NCBI RefSeq assembly: GCF_003293745.1 | Contig: NZ_PTLZ01000002.1 | Coordinates: 699,438-763,437, forward strand | Direction of reading: 5' to 3' | Length of the DNA: 64,000 bases | DNA from: Herminiimonas fonticola | GTDB lineage: Bacteria; Pseudomonadota; Gammaproteobacteria; Burkholderiales; Burkholderiaceae_D | The notes under the pieces: model-generated | The model's database searches: none | The model's input: the letters and a program-made list of their open reading frames with translations, nothing else | Told to the model about the DNA's origin: nothing | Program-made: the position numbers and the translations under genes | In this document: one piece after another, positions 1 through 9,221 of the stretch | Layout of the letters: each line of letters begins with the position of its first letter | Numbering within the stretch: the first letter of the stretch is position 1

Positions 1-557
1 ATTGCCCCGAACTCGCCAAAGGTAATGATCTTGCTGACGTAAAGAAATAGCGAGCTGGCGGCTTCGGTTGCGATGAAGGCACCTTTCACCAATCCGTATG
101 AAATAAAGGCCGGAACGCTGAGCGGTCCGGTCGAGAGCACCACGCCAGTCAGATAGCCGATGAAGGCACCGGCTATCGAGAGTTGCCACAGGCGCAGGCG
201 AAAGTTGCGCAGCATCAGCCAGTGACGTGCTGGAATCATCGCAATGAAAAAGATGCCGAGAAAAATATTGATCAGGTTGGCAGGCAAGGCGAGCAGGGTG
301 CGTGCACCAAGGGCCGCCGCCGGGATGCCGGTAATCGAGTAGGCTGCGAATGCGCGCCAGTCGATCAACTTCCACCACGCCATCACACGCGCCAGATTTG
401 CCATGACGGCGGCGACTGCCATGATAGGTACAGCCTGTTTGGGGCCGAAGGTATACACCAGTATCGGCAGCAGGATGATGGATGAGCCGGTGCCTATGAT
501 GCCGCTGATGCCACCTGCAATCAGGCCGACAATAAGGACAAAGAGATAAGAAATCAT
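1..557 (-). CDS. TauE/SafE-family membrane exporter, partial (3' end outside window)
   Basis: Reading the minus strand from an ATG at 557, an open frame of about 185 codons runs off the left edge. The N-terminus is a glycine-rich hydrophobic segment (GLIAGGISGIIGTGSS), followed by further membrane segments. This is the pattern of the repeated halves of the TauE/SafE (sulfite/organosulfonate exporter) family in the inner membrane. The substrate cannot be told from sequence. It is divergent from smpB, with about 80 bp between the starts. The family call is from pattern recognition; truncation is only by the window edge. Confidence 0.75.
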   Translation of the reverse strand, partial: MISYLFVLIVGLIAGGISGIIGTGSSIILLPILVYTFGPKQAVPIMAVAAVMANLARVMAWWKLIDWRAFAAYSITGIPAAALGARTLLALPANLINIFLGIFFIAMIPARHWLMLRNFRLRLWQLSIAGAFIGYLTGVVLSTGPLSVPAFISYGLVKGAFIATEAASSLFLYVSKIITFGEFGA

Positions 558-638
558 GCGTGCAGATGATGTATGTGTTTGCTGCCAGTGCAGATTGTGC
601 TGCAGACCGTTACACTGCCGGTATTAATAGAGAGTGCC

Positions 639-1088
639 ATGACGATAGTAGACAACAGAAAAGCGTTTCACGATTACTTCATCGAAGATCGATACGAAGC
701 AGGCATTGTATTGCAAGGATGGGAAGTCAAGGCGATCCGCGCCGGCCGTGTGCAGCTGAAAGAAGCATACGTGATTGCGCGCGACAATGAAATTTACCTG
801 TTCGGCGCACACATCAGCGCATTAAACAGTACATCAGCGTTCGATCATCCGGAAGCGATACGCACGCGCAAGCTCTTGCTGCATGCGGCAGAGATCAAAC
901 GTTTAACCAGCAAGGTCGATCAATCCGGTTTCACGATGGTGGCTGTCAATCTGCACTGGGTGCAAGGCCGTGTGAAGTGCGAGATTGCGCTGGCCAAGGG
1001 CAAGAAAGAATACGACAAACGCAATACCGAAAAAGAACGCGACTGGCAGCGTGAGCATCAAAAAATCATGAAGATCCATCGCCGTTGA
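639..1088 (+). CDS. smpB: SsrA-binding protein SmpB
   Basis: SmpB binds tmRNA (SsrA) and delivers it to stalled ribosomes for trans-translation. The 149-residue product has the family N-terminus ([21 protein letters not shown]), the core motif [18 protein letters not shown] (here [15 protein letters not shown]), and the Arg/Lys-rich tail ([20 protein letters not shown]) that mimics mRNA in the decoding centre. A longer frame opens upstream, but its extra 22 residues do not resemble the family, so the ATG at 639 is chosen. The length is normal for SmpB. No tmRNA gene was recognised nearby. Confidence 0.97.
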   Translation: MTIVDNRKAFHDYFIEDRYEAGIVLQGWEVKAIRAGRVQLKEAYVIARDNEIYLFGAHISALNSTSAFDHPEAIRTRKLLLHAAEIKRLTSKVDQSGFTMVAVNLHWVQGRVKCEIALAKGKKEYDKRNTEKERDWQREHQKIMKIHRR

Positions 1089-1116
1089 TCTCAAGCTGAA
1101 AACGTAAAAATTCGCT

Positions 1117-1758
1117 ATGCAAAATTCAGACAAAAAACTCAGTTCGCAAGAACTCACGCATATCACCGATGTCACGCTCGATCATTACAACCAGCGCGCC
1201 GCTGCTTTCTGGGAAGGCACGCGCTCGCATGATGTCAGCCAGAATATTCACTCCTTGCTAAAGCATATAGAGGGCGCTGCACCTTTCAGTATTCTGGATT
1301 TGGGTTGCGGTCCGGGGCGTGATCTGAAAACGTTCATAGCACTGGGACATCAGCCGGTAGGCCTGGACGGCTCGGCAGAGTTTGTACAGATGGCGCGTGA
1401 TTATGCAAACTGCGAAGTATGGCAACAGGATTTTCTGAAGCTGGATTTGCCGGAACAACGTTTTGACGGCGTGTTCGCCAATGCATCGCTGTTTCATGTG
1501 CCGAGTCAGGAATTGCCACGCGTACTCAAACAACTGCATGCAAGCTTGAAAAACGGCGGCGTACTCTTCACCTCCAATCCGCGCGGTGAAAACCAGGAGG
1601 GATGGAGCGGCGATCGCTATGGCGCTTATTTCGAATTACCCGCTTGGCGTCAATTCATGACAGATGCCGGGTTCGCCGAGTTGGAGCATTACTATCGGCC
1701 GCCAGGTTTGCCGCGTGAACAGCAACCTTGGCTGGCCTCGATCTGGCGCAAGATCTGA
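1117..1758 (+). CDS. class I SAM-dependent methyltransferase
   Basis: 213 residues with the Rossmann SAM-binding motif I (ILDLGCGPGRDL, near residues 59-70), an acidic motif II region (GLDGSAEFVQMA), and a motif IV-like stretch (FDGVFANASLFHV). This is a Methyltransf_11/25-type cytosolic enzyme. The methyl acceptor cannot be predicted. It lies 28 bp after smpB in the same direction and could be co-transcribed. The C-terminus (PWLASIWRKI) looks complete. Confidence 0.85.
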   Translation: MQNSDKKLSSQELTHITDVTLDHYNQRAAAFWEGTRSHDVSQNIHSLLKHIEGAAPFSILDLGCGPGRDLKTFIALGHQPVGLDGSAEFVQMARDYANCEVWQQDFLKLDLPEQRFDGVFANASLFHVPSQELPRVLKQLHASLKNGGVLFTSNPRGENQEGWSGDRYGAYFELPAWRQFMTDAGFAELEHYYRPPGLPREQQPWLASIWRKI

Positions 1759-1774
1759 TCTTGTTTGCTACTTC

Positions 1775-3052
1775 TTAAACCGCCCTTGCCGGTTTTCGTA
1801 TCATGAAAATAATCACTGCTGCAAACAGGCACGCCGCACCAGCGGTGTACAAGGCTGGCGTATAAGTCAGCAACATCGTGCGTGACAAACCTGCACCGTA
1901 AGCAGCGATCGCACTGCCGATCTGATGTGCCGCAAAGATCCAGCCGAACACCATGCCCGCACGCTCCTTGCCAAACGTCGCACCCGCCAGTTTGACCGTG
2001 GGCGGCACCGTCGCGATCCAATCCAATCCGTAAAACATTGCGAAGATAGACAAGCCATACAGCGTGAAATCCGAATGTGGCAACCACAGCAGCGACAAAC
2101 CGCGCAAGCCGTAATACCAGAACAGTAGTTTGCGATTGTCATAGCGGTCGGACAGCCAGCCCGACAAGATGGTGCCGACAAAATCGAAGGCGCCCATCAT
2201 CGCCAGCATGCTGGCAGCAGGGATTGCAGCCATGCCGTAATCGCCGCACAGCGAGATAAAGTGCGTCTGGATCAGTCCGCTGGTGGAGAGGCCGCAGATA
2301 AAGAAGGTGCCGGCAAGAACCAGGAAGGTGCGATTGCGAGAAACACTGGCCAGTACTTTCAACGGCTCCAGCAAAGTCATGTGTGCTGCTGAAGCTTGCA
2401 TAGGCAATGCCACGCTCGGGTCAGCACCGTAAGCGACGATGCCCACATCATTAGGATGGTTGCGTATCAGGAGGAAGGCCAGAACGGCGACCAGGGCGCA
2501 ACAGAAAAATACCGGCAACACAGCCATGCGCCAGCCGTGATGCTCGATCAGCCACGCAGCGACCGGCAGGAAGATCAATTGTCCGGTCGCAGAGCTTGCG
2601 GTCAGCAGACCGATCACCAGTCCACGCCGTTTTTCAAACCAGCGATTGGCAACCACTGCGCCCAATACCAGTGCCGTCATGCCGGTCGCAATGCCAAGGA
2701 TCAAGCCCCACAGCATGAACATATGCCAGAGCTGTGTCATTTGCGTGGACAAGGCGAGACAAAGCGCCACCAGCGTCAGTGCAGTCGAGATCACATTGCG
2801 CAAGCCGAAACGTTCCATGAAAATGGCCGCAAACGGTCCGATCAGGCCGAACAAAATGAAGCGCAGTGCGATTGCGGATGAAATCTGATCCGTAGTCCAG
2901 CCGAACTCCTTGCTGAGTGGTTGCAGCAGCACGCCCGGCAAACCCAGCGCGGCGGCAGAAGTCAGCATGGTCAGGAAGGTGATAGCGACGATCATCCAGG
3001 AAAAATGGATACCTTTGCGGTCCAGCCATCTGGACAATGATTGAGCGAACAT
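1775..3052 (-). CDS. MFS transporter, 12 TM
   Basis: 425 residues with alternating hydrophobic helices throughout and a cytoplasmic loop with the MFS signature (GLIGPFAAIFMERFGLR, after TM2), mirrored in the second half (GWLSDRYDNRKLL). It resembles the monocarboxylate/oxalate-formate (MCT/OFA) branch in general layout, but no substrate motif is evident. It sits directly downstream of a TetR gene on the same strand (44 bp gap), which suggests a self-regulated efflux or uptake operon. It converges with the methyltransferase gene. Confidence 0.85.
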   Translation of the reverse strand: MFAQSLSRWLDRKGIHFSWMIVAITFLTMLTSAAALGLPGVLLQPLSKEFGWTTDQISSAIALRFILFGLIGPFAAIFMERFGLRNVISTALTLVALCLALSTQMTQLWHMFMLWGLILGIATGMTALVLGAVVANRWFEKRRGLVIGLLTASSATGQLIFLPVAAWLIEHHGWRMAVLPVFFCCALVAVLAFLLIRNHPNDVGIVAYGADPSVALPMQASAAHMTLLEPLKVLASVSRNRTFLVLAGTFFICGLSTSGLIQTHFISLCGDYGMAAIPAASMLAMMGAFDFVGTILSGWLSDRYDNRKLLFWYYGLRGLSLLWLPHSDFTLYGLSIFAMFYGLDWIATVPPTVKLAGATFGKERAGMVFGWIFAAHQIGSAIAAYGAGLSRTMLLTYTPALYTAGAACLFAAVIIFMIRKPARAV

Positions 3053-3096
3053 GAATTTCCTATTTGTGGTTCGACAGGGTGCTGTTGAATGGTGAA

Positions 3097-3690
3097 TCAG
3101 ACATTTGCATTAGCGAGCAATTGCGCGCGTGCGGCTGACAAAATTTCTTCCGCAATCGCATCGTCATGGGTGGCGCGCGCCAGCATCATCGCGCCTACCA
3201 TCGTGCTCCATTGCGCCAGCGCTACCTTCCTGCGCGTTGCGGTGTCATCGGATGCAACCAGTGATGCCAGCACCTCCACCAATTCGGTAGTGCCAGCCAG
3301 ATAGGCGGCGCGCACCGGCTTGTCGTGCGCTTCGCGTGCGACGTCGACGGCGAGGGCGGGGCCTGGGCAACTGTTACCAATATCCAGTACATTTTTCGAC
3401 GACAGATAATTGTCGACGATGGTTTTCAGTGCAGTTTTTTCATCCTTTGCACTCTCCACACGCTTTTTCCAGCGCTCAACTGCATGGTCGAACGCATTGG
3501 CGCAGGCTACTGCCGCCAATTCATCCTTGGATGAAAAATGCCCGTAAAAGCCACCGTGCGTCAGCCCGGCTGCTGCCATCAGGTCAGCGACGCTGACACC
3601 GTTGAAGCCTTTTTCGCGAAACAGTTTTGCAGAAACGTTCTCGATGGCAGAGCGGTTCAGGTCGGTTTGTTCTTTGGATACGCGTGGCAT
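3097..3690 (-). CDS. TetR/AcrR-family transcriptional regulator
   Basis: 197 residues. The N-terminal helix-turn-helix is typical of TetR proteins (KLFREKGFNGVSVADLMAAAGLTHGGFYGHFSSKDEL, here summarised over residues 21-57), with the conserved G-FYGHF-K motif. The C-terminal ligand-binding region has two Cys in a variable stretch (NSCPGPA). It is the first gene of a TetR-MFS operon. A pair of near-palindromic repeats just upstream (3722-3769) is a likely operator, so autoregulation and control of the MFS gene are inferred. Confidence 0.9.
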   Translation of the reverse strand: MPRVSKEQTDLNRSAIENVSAKLFREKGFNGVSVADLMAAAGLTHGGFYGHFSSKDELAAVACANAFDHAVERWKKRVESAKDEKTALKTIVDNYLSSKNVLDIGNSCPGPALAVDVAREAHDKPVRAAYLAGTTELVEVLASLVASDDTATRRKVALAQWSTMVGAMMLARATHDDAIAEEILSAARAQLLANANV

Positions 3691-3721
3691 GGCAGGTTCG
3701 GAAAAGTAGGCTTGAACGAAT

Positions 3722-3769
3722 AATAGATGTTAATCATCATAAATGCAATAGATGTTATTCATCATCTAT
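3722..3769. promoter_or_regulatory. tandem palindromic operator upstream of TetR-MFS operon
   Basis: Two direct copies of AATAGATGTTA(A/T)TCATCAT begin at 3722 and 3747, a 25-bp pitch. The second copy is also an inverted repeat (ATAGATG, 8 nt, CATCTAT; 3748-3769). TetR dimers bind such dyads. The position, 30-80 bp before the TetR start, fits autoregulation. Inferred from sequence symmetry only. Confidence 0.6.
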
Positions 3770-3878
3770 AAATTTAATTGGATTGGCTGAAAATGAATTT
3801 GCGTAACGCTAAATCCAGGGGGCGTACTTGCAGGCCAGGGTTCTCACGATGTGAGATTGACAACGGCAGATGCCGACA

Positions 3879-5639
3879 TCAATCGATGCGGGTAATCCTG
3901 TTTGTCGCAGGCGGCGTCATCGGCGAATGACTGCGCAGATATGCTTCCAGCGCATCGACATCGATCGCGCCGCCAGAGATATGTTCGCCCTTATTGAATA
4001 GACTGAACTGATCGCCGCCGTTCGCGAGATAACTGTTGATCGTCACGCGATAGATAGCTTTGTCGACAATCGGCACGCCATGCAGGCGCATCGCGCTGAC
4101 GCGTGAGCCGGCAGGTTTTTGCAGATCGTAGGAATAAGTAAATCCTGCAGATGGAAATAATATGCGCGGACCGTCGTCGGTATTCGATTGCCGCTTGAAT
4201 TGTTGTTCCAGCACTCGATGTAATTGCGTACCGCTAAAACTCTTCACGACAAGATTATTGCCGAACGGCTGCACGCTGAATATCTGCCCATACGTAATCT
4301 CTCCACCTCTATTTGGCACATGCAGGTCGGCACGAATACCGCCCGGATTCATCAGCGCGATTTGCGCTCCGCCATGTTCGGCAGACTGTGTGGCGGCAAG
4401 TTGCGCATCCGCGATCAAATTGCCTAGCGGGCTTTCGCCGGATATGGCTGACCTGCGTGATACGGATATCGTCAACCTGCCGACCATGCGATTGGTCAAT
4501 GCGGCTGCCGCATCGGCATAACGGGTGACGATCGCATCGACATCACGGTCTTTGCCAAAGCGCGGATAGTCTGCCGATGGCTTGATCGTCACTCCGGCGT
4601 TATTCACGAAACTTTCGCCCTGCACGATGACGTTGTCCGCAGATTTTGAAACAACTTTATGCGTGCGTGGATCGATGGTCAGATTGATGTCTGTGATCAC
4701 AGTGCCGTATTGCCCAGCGCTGGTCAGCAAGAATGGTTTGGCCGGATTGCGTTTGCCGTAATCGCAAATGTAGGATCGATGCGTATGCCCGGAAACCACG
4801 ACGTCGATGGCCGGAGCTAGACGTTCAAGTATAGGCACGATAGCGCCGGTCAGGCTGGGGCAGGAACTTTCACTGCTGCCATTGGTTACACCGCCTTCAT
4901 GGATCACAACCACGATCGCATCGGCACCTTGCGCTTTCAACTGCGGTACCAATGCATTCGCGGTGCCAGCTTCGTCGGCGAAGCTCAGTCCGGCGACGCC
5001 GGCAGGCGTGACGATGTGCGGCGTGTTCTTCAGCGTCAAACCTATGAAGCCGATTTTGACTTGTTGTGTGCCACTACCGAATGATTTGATGCCGGTGGCA
5101 GGGAATAAGGTCTGCCCGTCAGCCTTGAATGTATTGGCCGCCAGAAAGCCGAAATTGGCACCAGGGAATTGCTTGTTGAGCGCGCATGGTTCGCGCTGCG
5201 TGAACTTGGCACAACCGCCATTTTGCATACGCAGTAACTCGCGCCAACCTTTATCAAATTCATGATTGCCTACCGCGTTGAAGTCGATGCCGAATGCATT
5301 GACCGCTTCTATAGTTGGTTCGTCGAGGAATAGGGCAGAGACCAGCGGCGACGCACCTATCATGTCGCCGGCAGATACAACGGCGTGATTGGGATTGGCT
5401 TGCTTTAGTGATTTGATTGCGCTGGCCAGATAAGCCGCGCCGCCTGCCGGCACGTAAGTACCGACGCTATTTGCGGCAGGGACGAACAAGGATAAACGAG
5501 GTGCTTCCAGATGGCCGTGCAGATCGTTGAAGGCAATGATCTTGACCTCGACATTGCTGGCATCTGCAGAAGCGCTGCTGGCGCTGCCGGTCAAAAAAAT
5601 GACAGACAGCGCCAGCAGTATCCTGCTTGATTTAAACAT
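3879..5639 (-). CDS. periplasmic 5'-nucleotidase / metallophosphatase (UshA-like)
   Basis: 586 residues with a signal peptide (MFKSSRILLALSVIFLTGSASSASA). The calcineurin-like metallophosphatase domain shows all its metal motifs: FNDLHGHLE near residue 36, GDMIGASP, GNHEFDKG and SGHTHRSY. The C-terminal 5'-nucleotidase domain follows (GNLIADAQLAAT, MNPGGIRADL, YLANGGDQF). The family hydrolyses nucleotides, UDP-sugars or cyclic 2',3'-nucleotides in the periplasm for phosphate and nucleoside salvage. The length matches the family. It is probably a single-gene unit between the TetR region and a DUF1993 gene. Confidence 0.92.
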   Translation of the reverse strand: MFKSSRILLALSVIFLTGSASSASADASNVEVKIIAFNDLHGHLEAPRLSLFVPAANSVGTYVPAGGAAYLASAIKSLKQANPNHAVVSAGDMIGASPLVSALFLDEPTIEAVNAFGIDFNAVGNHEFDKGWRELLRMQNGGCAKFTQREPCALNKQFPGANFGFLAANTFKADGQTLFPATGIKSFGSGTQQVKIGFIGLTLKNTPHIVTPAGVAGLSFADEAGTANALVPQLKAQGADAIVVVIHEGGVTNGSSESSCPSLTGAIVPILERLAPAIDVVVSGHTHRSYICDYGKRNPAKPFLLTSAGQYGTVITDINLTIDPRTHKVVSKSADNVIVQGESFVNNAGVTIKPSADYPRFGKDRDVDAIVTRYADAAAALTNRMVGRLTISVSRRSAISGESPLGNLIADAQLAATQSAEHGGAQIALMNPGGIRADLHVPNRGGEITYGQIFSVQPFGNNLVVKSFSGTQLHRVLEQQFKRQSNTDDGPRILFPSAGFTYSYDLQKPAGSRVSAMRLHGVPIVDKAIYRVTINSYLANGGDQFSLFNKGEHISGGAIDVDALEAYLRSHSPMTPPATNRITRID

Positions 5640-5671
5640 CGCTCAGACGATGATGTTTAAAAAGACAGTAT

Positions 5672-6184
5672 TTAAGGATTGCCCATGAAATCGCGCTTGC
5701 CGATTTCAATACCGTTGTGGCGCAGGATTGCGTAAGTCGTCGTCACGTGGAAGAAGAATTGCGGCAGGCCGAAGTGCACCAGATAGTCCTGAGCGTTGAA
5801 TTTTCTTTCTTTCGGGGTACCTGGGCGCAGAACGATCTCGCGTGCTTCCTGACCGTTGATCTTGTCTGCCGGGATGCCGTCGATAAAGGCGACAGTTTCT
5901 GCCAGCATCGCGCGCAAATCCGCAAAGGTAGTCGCCAGACTGTCATCGACTTTCGGTACTTCCAGACCGGCCAGACGAGCCGAGACACCGCGGGCGAAGT
6001 CGCCTGCGATTTGTACCTGGCGAATCAAAGGGAACATGTCCGGGTAGAGACGAGCTTGCAGATAAGCATTCGGCTCTATGCTTTTTGCTGTTGCATGTTC
6101 TTCTGCTTTGCTCAGTAGAGCGCTGACACTGTTAAGCATTTGTTTGAAAACAGGGACAGAAGCGGCGTGTAGAGAAATGGTCAT
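5672..6184 (-). CDS. DUF1993 family protein
   Basis: 170 residues beginning MTISLHAASVPVFKQML, a hallmark of DUF1993 proteins. These are all-helical and DinB-like in fold, with no assigned biochemical role. Conserved-looking features include LYPDMFPLIRQVQIAGDFARG and the C-terminal FGLPQFFFHVTTTYAILRHNGIEIGKRDF. It lies 32 bp upstream of the nucleotidase on the same strand and could share its transcript. Function unknown. Confidence 0.8.
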   Translation of the reverse strand: MTISLHAASVPVFKQMLNSVSALLSKAEEHATAKSIEPNAYLQARLYPDMFPLIRQVQIAGDFARGVSARLAGLEVPKVDDSLATTFADLRAMLAETVAFIDGIPADKINGQEAREIVLRPGTPKERKFNAQDYLVHFGLPQFFFHVTTTYAILRHNGIEIGKRDFMGNP

Positions 6185-6502
6185 GAAAGTTCCTTGAATA
6201 AGTTTGCAGTGAGGTCATTCGCCGAATGGGCGGTAAAGCGTGCAGCGATTATAGGCAGGAAATCAAAGACGCGTTGCCTGCGTCTTTAAATGGGCAGACT
6301 CTCGATATTTTCTTCGTGATTGCAACACGGGTATTGATTGTCACAAAAGGGATATAGCGAAAGACAGCGCTTCATTATTTTAAATCGTGGTCGAAGACGT
6401 GATTTTTGCGAGGAGTAAACAGTCTGCTTTCGACCTTGGATTCAACCGGTCAATGCAACAAGTTGGCTGAATCCAAGGCCGATAGCGGACATCTGCTCGC
6501 AA
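6185..6502. other. intergenic region with palindromic repeat
   Basis: 318 bp without a supportable gene. The left half is unremarkable. The right half contains an 11-bp inverted repeat (CCTTGGATTCA at 6434-6444, TGAATCCAAGG at 6468-6478) followed by GGCCGATAGCGGACATCTGC. That sequence recurs in degenerate form in other gaps of this window. Confidence 0.6.
6434..6497. repeat. intergenic palindromic repeat, copy A
   Basis: Contains CCTTGGATTCA/TGAATCCAAGG as an inverted repeat and then GGCCGATAGCGGACAT. Read on the minus strand, its right half (ATGTCCGCTATCGGCCTTGG followed by ATTCA) closely matches copy C at 9640-9674. Confidence 0.6.
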
Positions 6503-7084
6503 CTACGCATTATCAAAAGAGAGAAGACCAGCTGCACGATAACTTTCAATTAAGGAATCAAAGAGCTTGATATCTTGCCTTCCTCTCGCCATGAGCTGTG
6601 CCCCTGAAATGGCCGCAAAGATTGCGCGAGCGCGAAGTTCAGCAGGCTTTCGCTTCATTCCAGTCCGTTGCAGCACGTTACCTAGCCATGCCACGTTCAC
6701 CTCTGCAAACGCTTGCACTTGGACTTGAACCTCTAACGGTAAATCATCGTATTCAGCAGTCATGAAGCTACAAAGACAAATACGATTACCGTTCTCTAAT
6801 GACCGTCGAAAAGTTTCTGGGTATCGATTCAGACATACCTCAGGCGTTCCTGCATTCATTGCTATTGCCTCTAAGGTGGCCGCTGAATCGTCAGCATAGC
6901 GTCGAGCCACTGCTGCAGCCAAATCCGCCTTACTTGGAAAATGGTGATACAGACTTGCGGCCTTTATACCCACTTGTTCAGCCAGAGTACGCAGATTTAA
7001 TCCCCTATAGCCGTGCGCCTGAGCAATACGCGTAGCGGCAGCAAGAATCTTGTCGCTAGAACTAGAACTCTGATTGGTACTCAA
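6503..7084 (-). CDS. TetR-family regulator (divergent from GST)
   Basis: A TTG start at 7084 is chosen over the ATG at 7147. It has a good Shine-Dalgarno (GAGGG, 7 nt away), and the upstream 21 residues look non-coding and would overlap the operator. The product is about 193 residues with an N-terminal HTH (KILAAATRIAQAHGYRG; LAEQVGIKAASLYHHFPSK). The C-terminal domain is of the TetR type often linked to electrophile or xenobiotic stress. It is divergent from a glutathione S-transferase gene, with a perfect palindrome between them. Repression of the GST and of itself is inferred. Confidence 0.88.
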   Translation of the reverse strand: MSTNQSSSSSDKILAAATRIAQAHGYRGLNLRTLAEQVGIKAASLYHHFPSKADLAAAVARRYADDSAATLEAIAMNAGTPEVCLNRYPETFRRSLENGNRICLCSFMTAEYDDLPLEVQVQVQAFAEVNVAWLGNVLQRTGMKRKPAELRARAIFAAISGAQLMARGRQDIKLFDSLIESYRAAGLLSFDNA

Positions 7085-7138
7085 GATGATGCCCTCAAAT
7101 ATATGGTTGACGAATGCCAGTATAGCGCATATTCTTAA

Positions 7139-7156
7139 ACCTAACAAACGTTAGGT
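7139..7156. promoter_or_regulatory. palindromic TetR operator between tetR and gst
   Basis: ACCTAACAAACGTTAGGT is an 18-bp dyad of two perfect 7-bp arms around AAAC. It lies between the divergent TetR (start 7084) and GST (start 7213) genes. Dyads of this size are typical of TetR dimer sites. Not experimentally known here. Confidence 0.75.
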
Positions 7157-7212
7157 AGGATTTGTGTATAACCCTCCTTTTTTGTTAATTCTATTTAATT
7201 CAGGAGAATGTA

Positions 7213-7887
7213 ATGACATCTAGCACCACAACCAACAGCACCAATATGACGGTCTATGACTTTCCGGTCGGCCCTTATCCGACGCGCGTACGAATCGCTA
7301 TAGCAGAAAAGAAATTGCAAATGAAAATCCGGTTCGAGCTGGTAGATTTGTACAAGGGGGAACACAAAAAACCAGAGTTCATCGAGCAAAAAAATTATTC
7401 GGGAACGCTGCCAGTGCTCGAGTTGGCAGATGGCACACTGATAGCCGAATGCACCGCCATTACTCAATACCTCGATACGCTAGATGGGTCGCCCAGCCTT
7501 ACGGGCAGCACGCCTCTGGAGCAGGGAATCATTCATATGATGAGCAAGCGGGCCGAAATCGAATTGCTTGACGCTATTAGTGTCTATTTTCACCATGGCA
7601 CGCCAGGCTTGGGACCATTGGTGGAGCTTTACCAAAATCCAGAATGGGGATTCCGTCAGCGTGACAAAGCGATTCGAGGTATGCATTACTTTGACAAAGT
7701 GCTCCAGCGCCAACCTTTCATTGCTGGCGACAAATTTTCGATGGCGGACATAACTGTCATCGGAGGCCTAGTGTTTGCTGCCATCGTAAATCTGGAAGTC
7801 CCACCGGAATGCAAAGCCTTGCTTTCCTGGTACGAGCGGATGAAAAAACGCGAAAGTGTTGCTACACAACCGGCGTTTTCTAGTTAA
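7213..7887 (+). CDS. glutathione S-transferase
   Basis: 224 residues with an N-terminal thioredoxin-like domain (MTVYDFPVGPYPTRVRIAIAEK; the SGTLPVLEL stretch with the cis-Pro; ECTAITQYLD with the Glu/Ser gamma-Glu binding pair) and a C-terminal all-helical domain (FSMADITVIGGLVFA, the GST N-capping motif). It is cytosolic and conjugates glutathione to electrophiles; the substrate is unknown. The start at 7213 follows CAGGAG with good spacing. Control by the divergent TetR through the 7139-7156 palindrome is inferred. Confidence 0.92.
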   Translation: MTSSTTTNSTNMTVYDFPVGPYPTRVRIAIAEKKLQMKIRFELVDLYKGEHKKPEFIEQKNYSGTLPVLELADGTLIAECTAITQYLDTLDGSPSLTGSTPLEQGIIHMMSKRAEIELLDAISVYFHHGTPGLGPLVELYQNPEWGFRQRDKAIRGMHYFDKVLQRQPFIAGDKFSMADITVIGGLVFAAIVNLEVPPECKALLSWYERMKKRESVATQPAFSS

Positions 7888-7924
7888 GAGGGCTTTCGCA
7901 GAATTGAGAATGGTCGGCCGGGAC

Positions 7925-7980
7925 AGCTTTGTGTGGCATACATGCAAATGTCCACTCTTGGCCGATAGCTGACGTCTGCT
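7925..7980. repeat. intergenic palindromic repeat, copy B
   Basis: Contains AATGTCCACTCTTGGCC immediately followed by GATAGCTGACGTCTGCTCC. This is a degenerate palindrome of the same type as copies A and C (ATGTCCGCTAT-GGCC-GATAGCGGACAT). It lies just after the GST gene. Confidence 0.5.
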
Positions 7981-8058
7981 CCCCACCCTAAACTGAGCCT
8001 GAGCAGAGTGACGGCGAACTGTCGTGGGGCGTCGGGTGGTAGCTCCGGCTTCATGCGC

Positions 8059-8532
8059 CTATGCTTGCTTGTCGCGCTCGCGTGCCCACTCAGTGTACAG
8101 ATCGGGAAGGTCGTCCGTTGGCACTGGCATGTGGCGGATTGTCATGGATTGCTCGGAGAAGGGCTTGGCAAGATCCTCATAGACCGCTGCGGAAGATAGT
8201 CCGAACGGCGCGCCGTCCGCATTGGAATAGGCGTAGGTGATTTTGCGAACGCCAGCCATGCGCATGGCCGCCATGCACATGGGACACGGATGGCCGCTGG
8301 CATAGACGACACAACTGCTGAGATCAGGCGAACCGAGTTTTCGGCTGGCGGCGCGAATGGCCATTAATTCGGCATGGGCTGTCGGGTCATTGGTTGCGCA
8401 AATTTCGTTGACGCCGGTGGCGATCACCACGTCATCCCGTACCACAATCGCACCGAAAGGGCGCCCACCTCTGCTTATGTTGGCGCGGGCTAGTTCGATG
8501 GCGTCAAGCAGGTAGCGATTTTCATTAGTCAT
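8059..8532 (-). CDS. nucleoside deaminase (cytidine/deoxycytidylate deaminase fold; guanine-deaminase-like)
   Basis: 157 residues with the zinc-dependent deaminase signature: TAHAELMAI (HAE, catalytic Glu) and PCPMCMAAM (PCxxC zinc ligands), spaced about 30 residues apart. The general build (NRYLLDAIELARANIS; GRPFGAIVVRDD) resembles GuaD/TadA-like nucleoside deaminases. Purine or guanine deamination is the most likely reaction; tRNA editing is less likely because the C-terminal TadA elements are absent. It is followed 24 bp upstream on the same strand by a membrane protein gene, a possible two-gene operon. Confidence 0.88.
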   Translation of the reverse strand: MTNENRYLLDAIELARANISRGGRPFGAIVVRDDVVIATGVNEICATNDPTAHAELMAIRAASRKLGSPDLSSCVVYASGHPCPMCMAAMRMAGVRKITYAYSNADGAPFGLSSAAVYEDLAKPFSEQSMTIRHMPVPTDDLPDLYTEWARERDKQA

Positions 8533-8556
8533 GATTGTGTTCCTTTCAATGGTATT

Positions 8557-9123
8557 TTAAATTTTCGGCGTGCACTGGCAGTCAGCACAAGCGGCTCGAA
8601 GTTCTGGTGGGGACACGACGAGCTGGGATGCTAGATGTTTACGCAGCGCGGCCTCAGTAACGTAACCGCAGCCAATCATCGTCAGTACCGGCGCATGCGA
8701 GGCTACCCCGGAAGCCGCAATCATTGCACCCGCACCCATGCTGAAACGTGCGTGGTTAACTACAGTGATCCAATTGAAGCAAGCTCTGAAATTTGCGTTT
8801 CCATAAAAAACGCCGTTGGCAAGCGCCAAACAGGTTCCGGCTATTGTCAGCGCGTTTTGCCCGGATGCCATACCGCCCTGGATCATAAATATACCGTTGA
8901 TCGTAAGCGGTACGTTGGCACACAATCCAAAGAAGGGTATGAGACGTTCATATCTAGTTCCTATGCCTGGGATTTGATTGGCGAATAGGCATACGGCGGC
9001 CGCTAGACTTGCAGCAATACCACCGCTAATAACCATTGTGTTGGGCCCCGTCATCGCGAGACCGAGCGAGCTAATCAAAAAAATTACTGACGATGCAGTA
9101 GCTTTAAGTTCGTCTGACAACAT
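8557..9123 (-). CDS. small multi-pass membrane protein of unknown function
   Basis: 188 residues with about five or six hydrophobic, Gly/Ala-rich segments and a Cys-containing C-terminus (RAACADCQCTPK), which could bind metal. I do not recognise the family. It is upstream of and co-directional with the deaminase gene (24 bp gap), so the two may be co-transcribed. The context alone does not give a function. Confidence 0.65.
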   Translation of the reverse strand: MLSDELKATASSVIFLISSLGLAMTGPNTMVISGGIAASLAAAVCLFANQIPGIGTRYERLIPFFGLCANVPLTINGIFMIQGGMASGQNALTIAGTCLALANGVFYGNANFRACFNWITVVNHARFSMGAGAMIAASGVASHAPVLTMIGCGYVTEAALRKHLASQLVVSPPELRAACADCQCTPKI

Positions 9124-9221
9124 GCCGCAAGTCCCCGTTATGTGTATTTATGAAACAGGAGCGTAGACATGCTGCAAAACCGTGTCCATCGGGCTTTCCT
9201 GATTTTTAACTAAGGATTTAC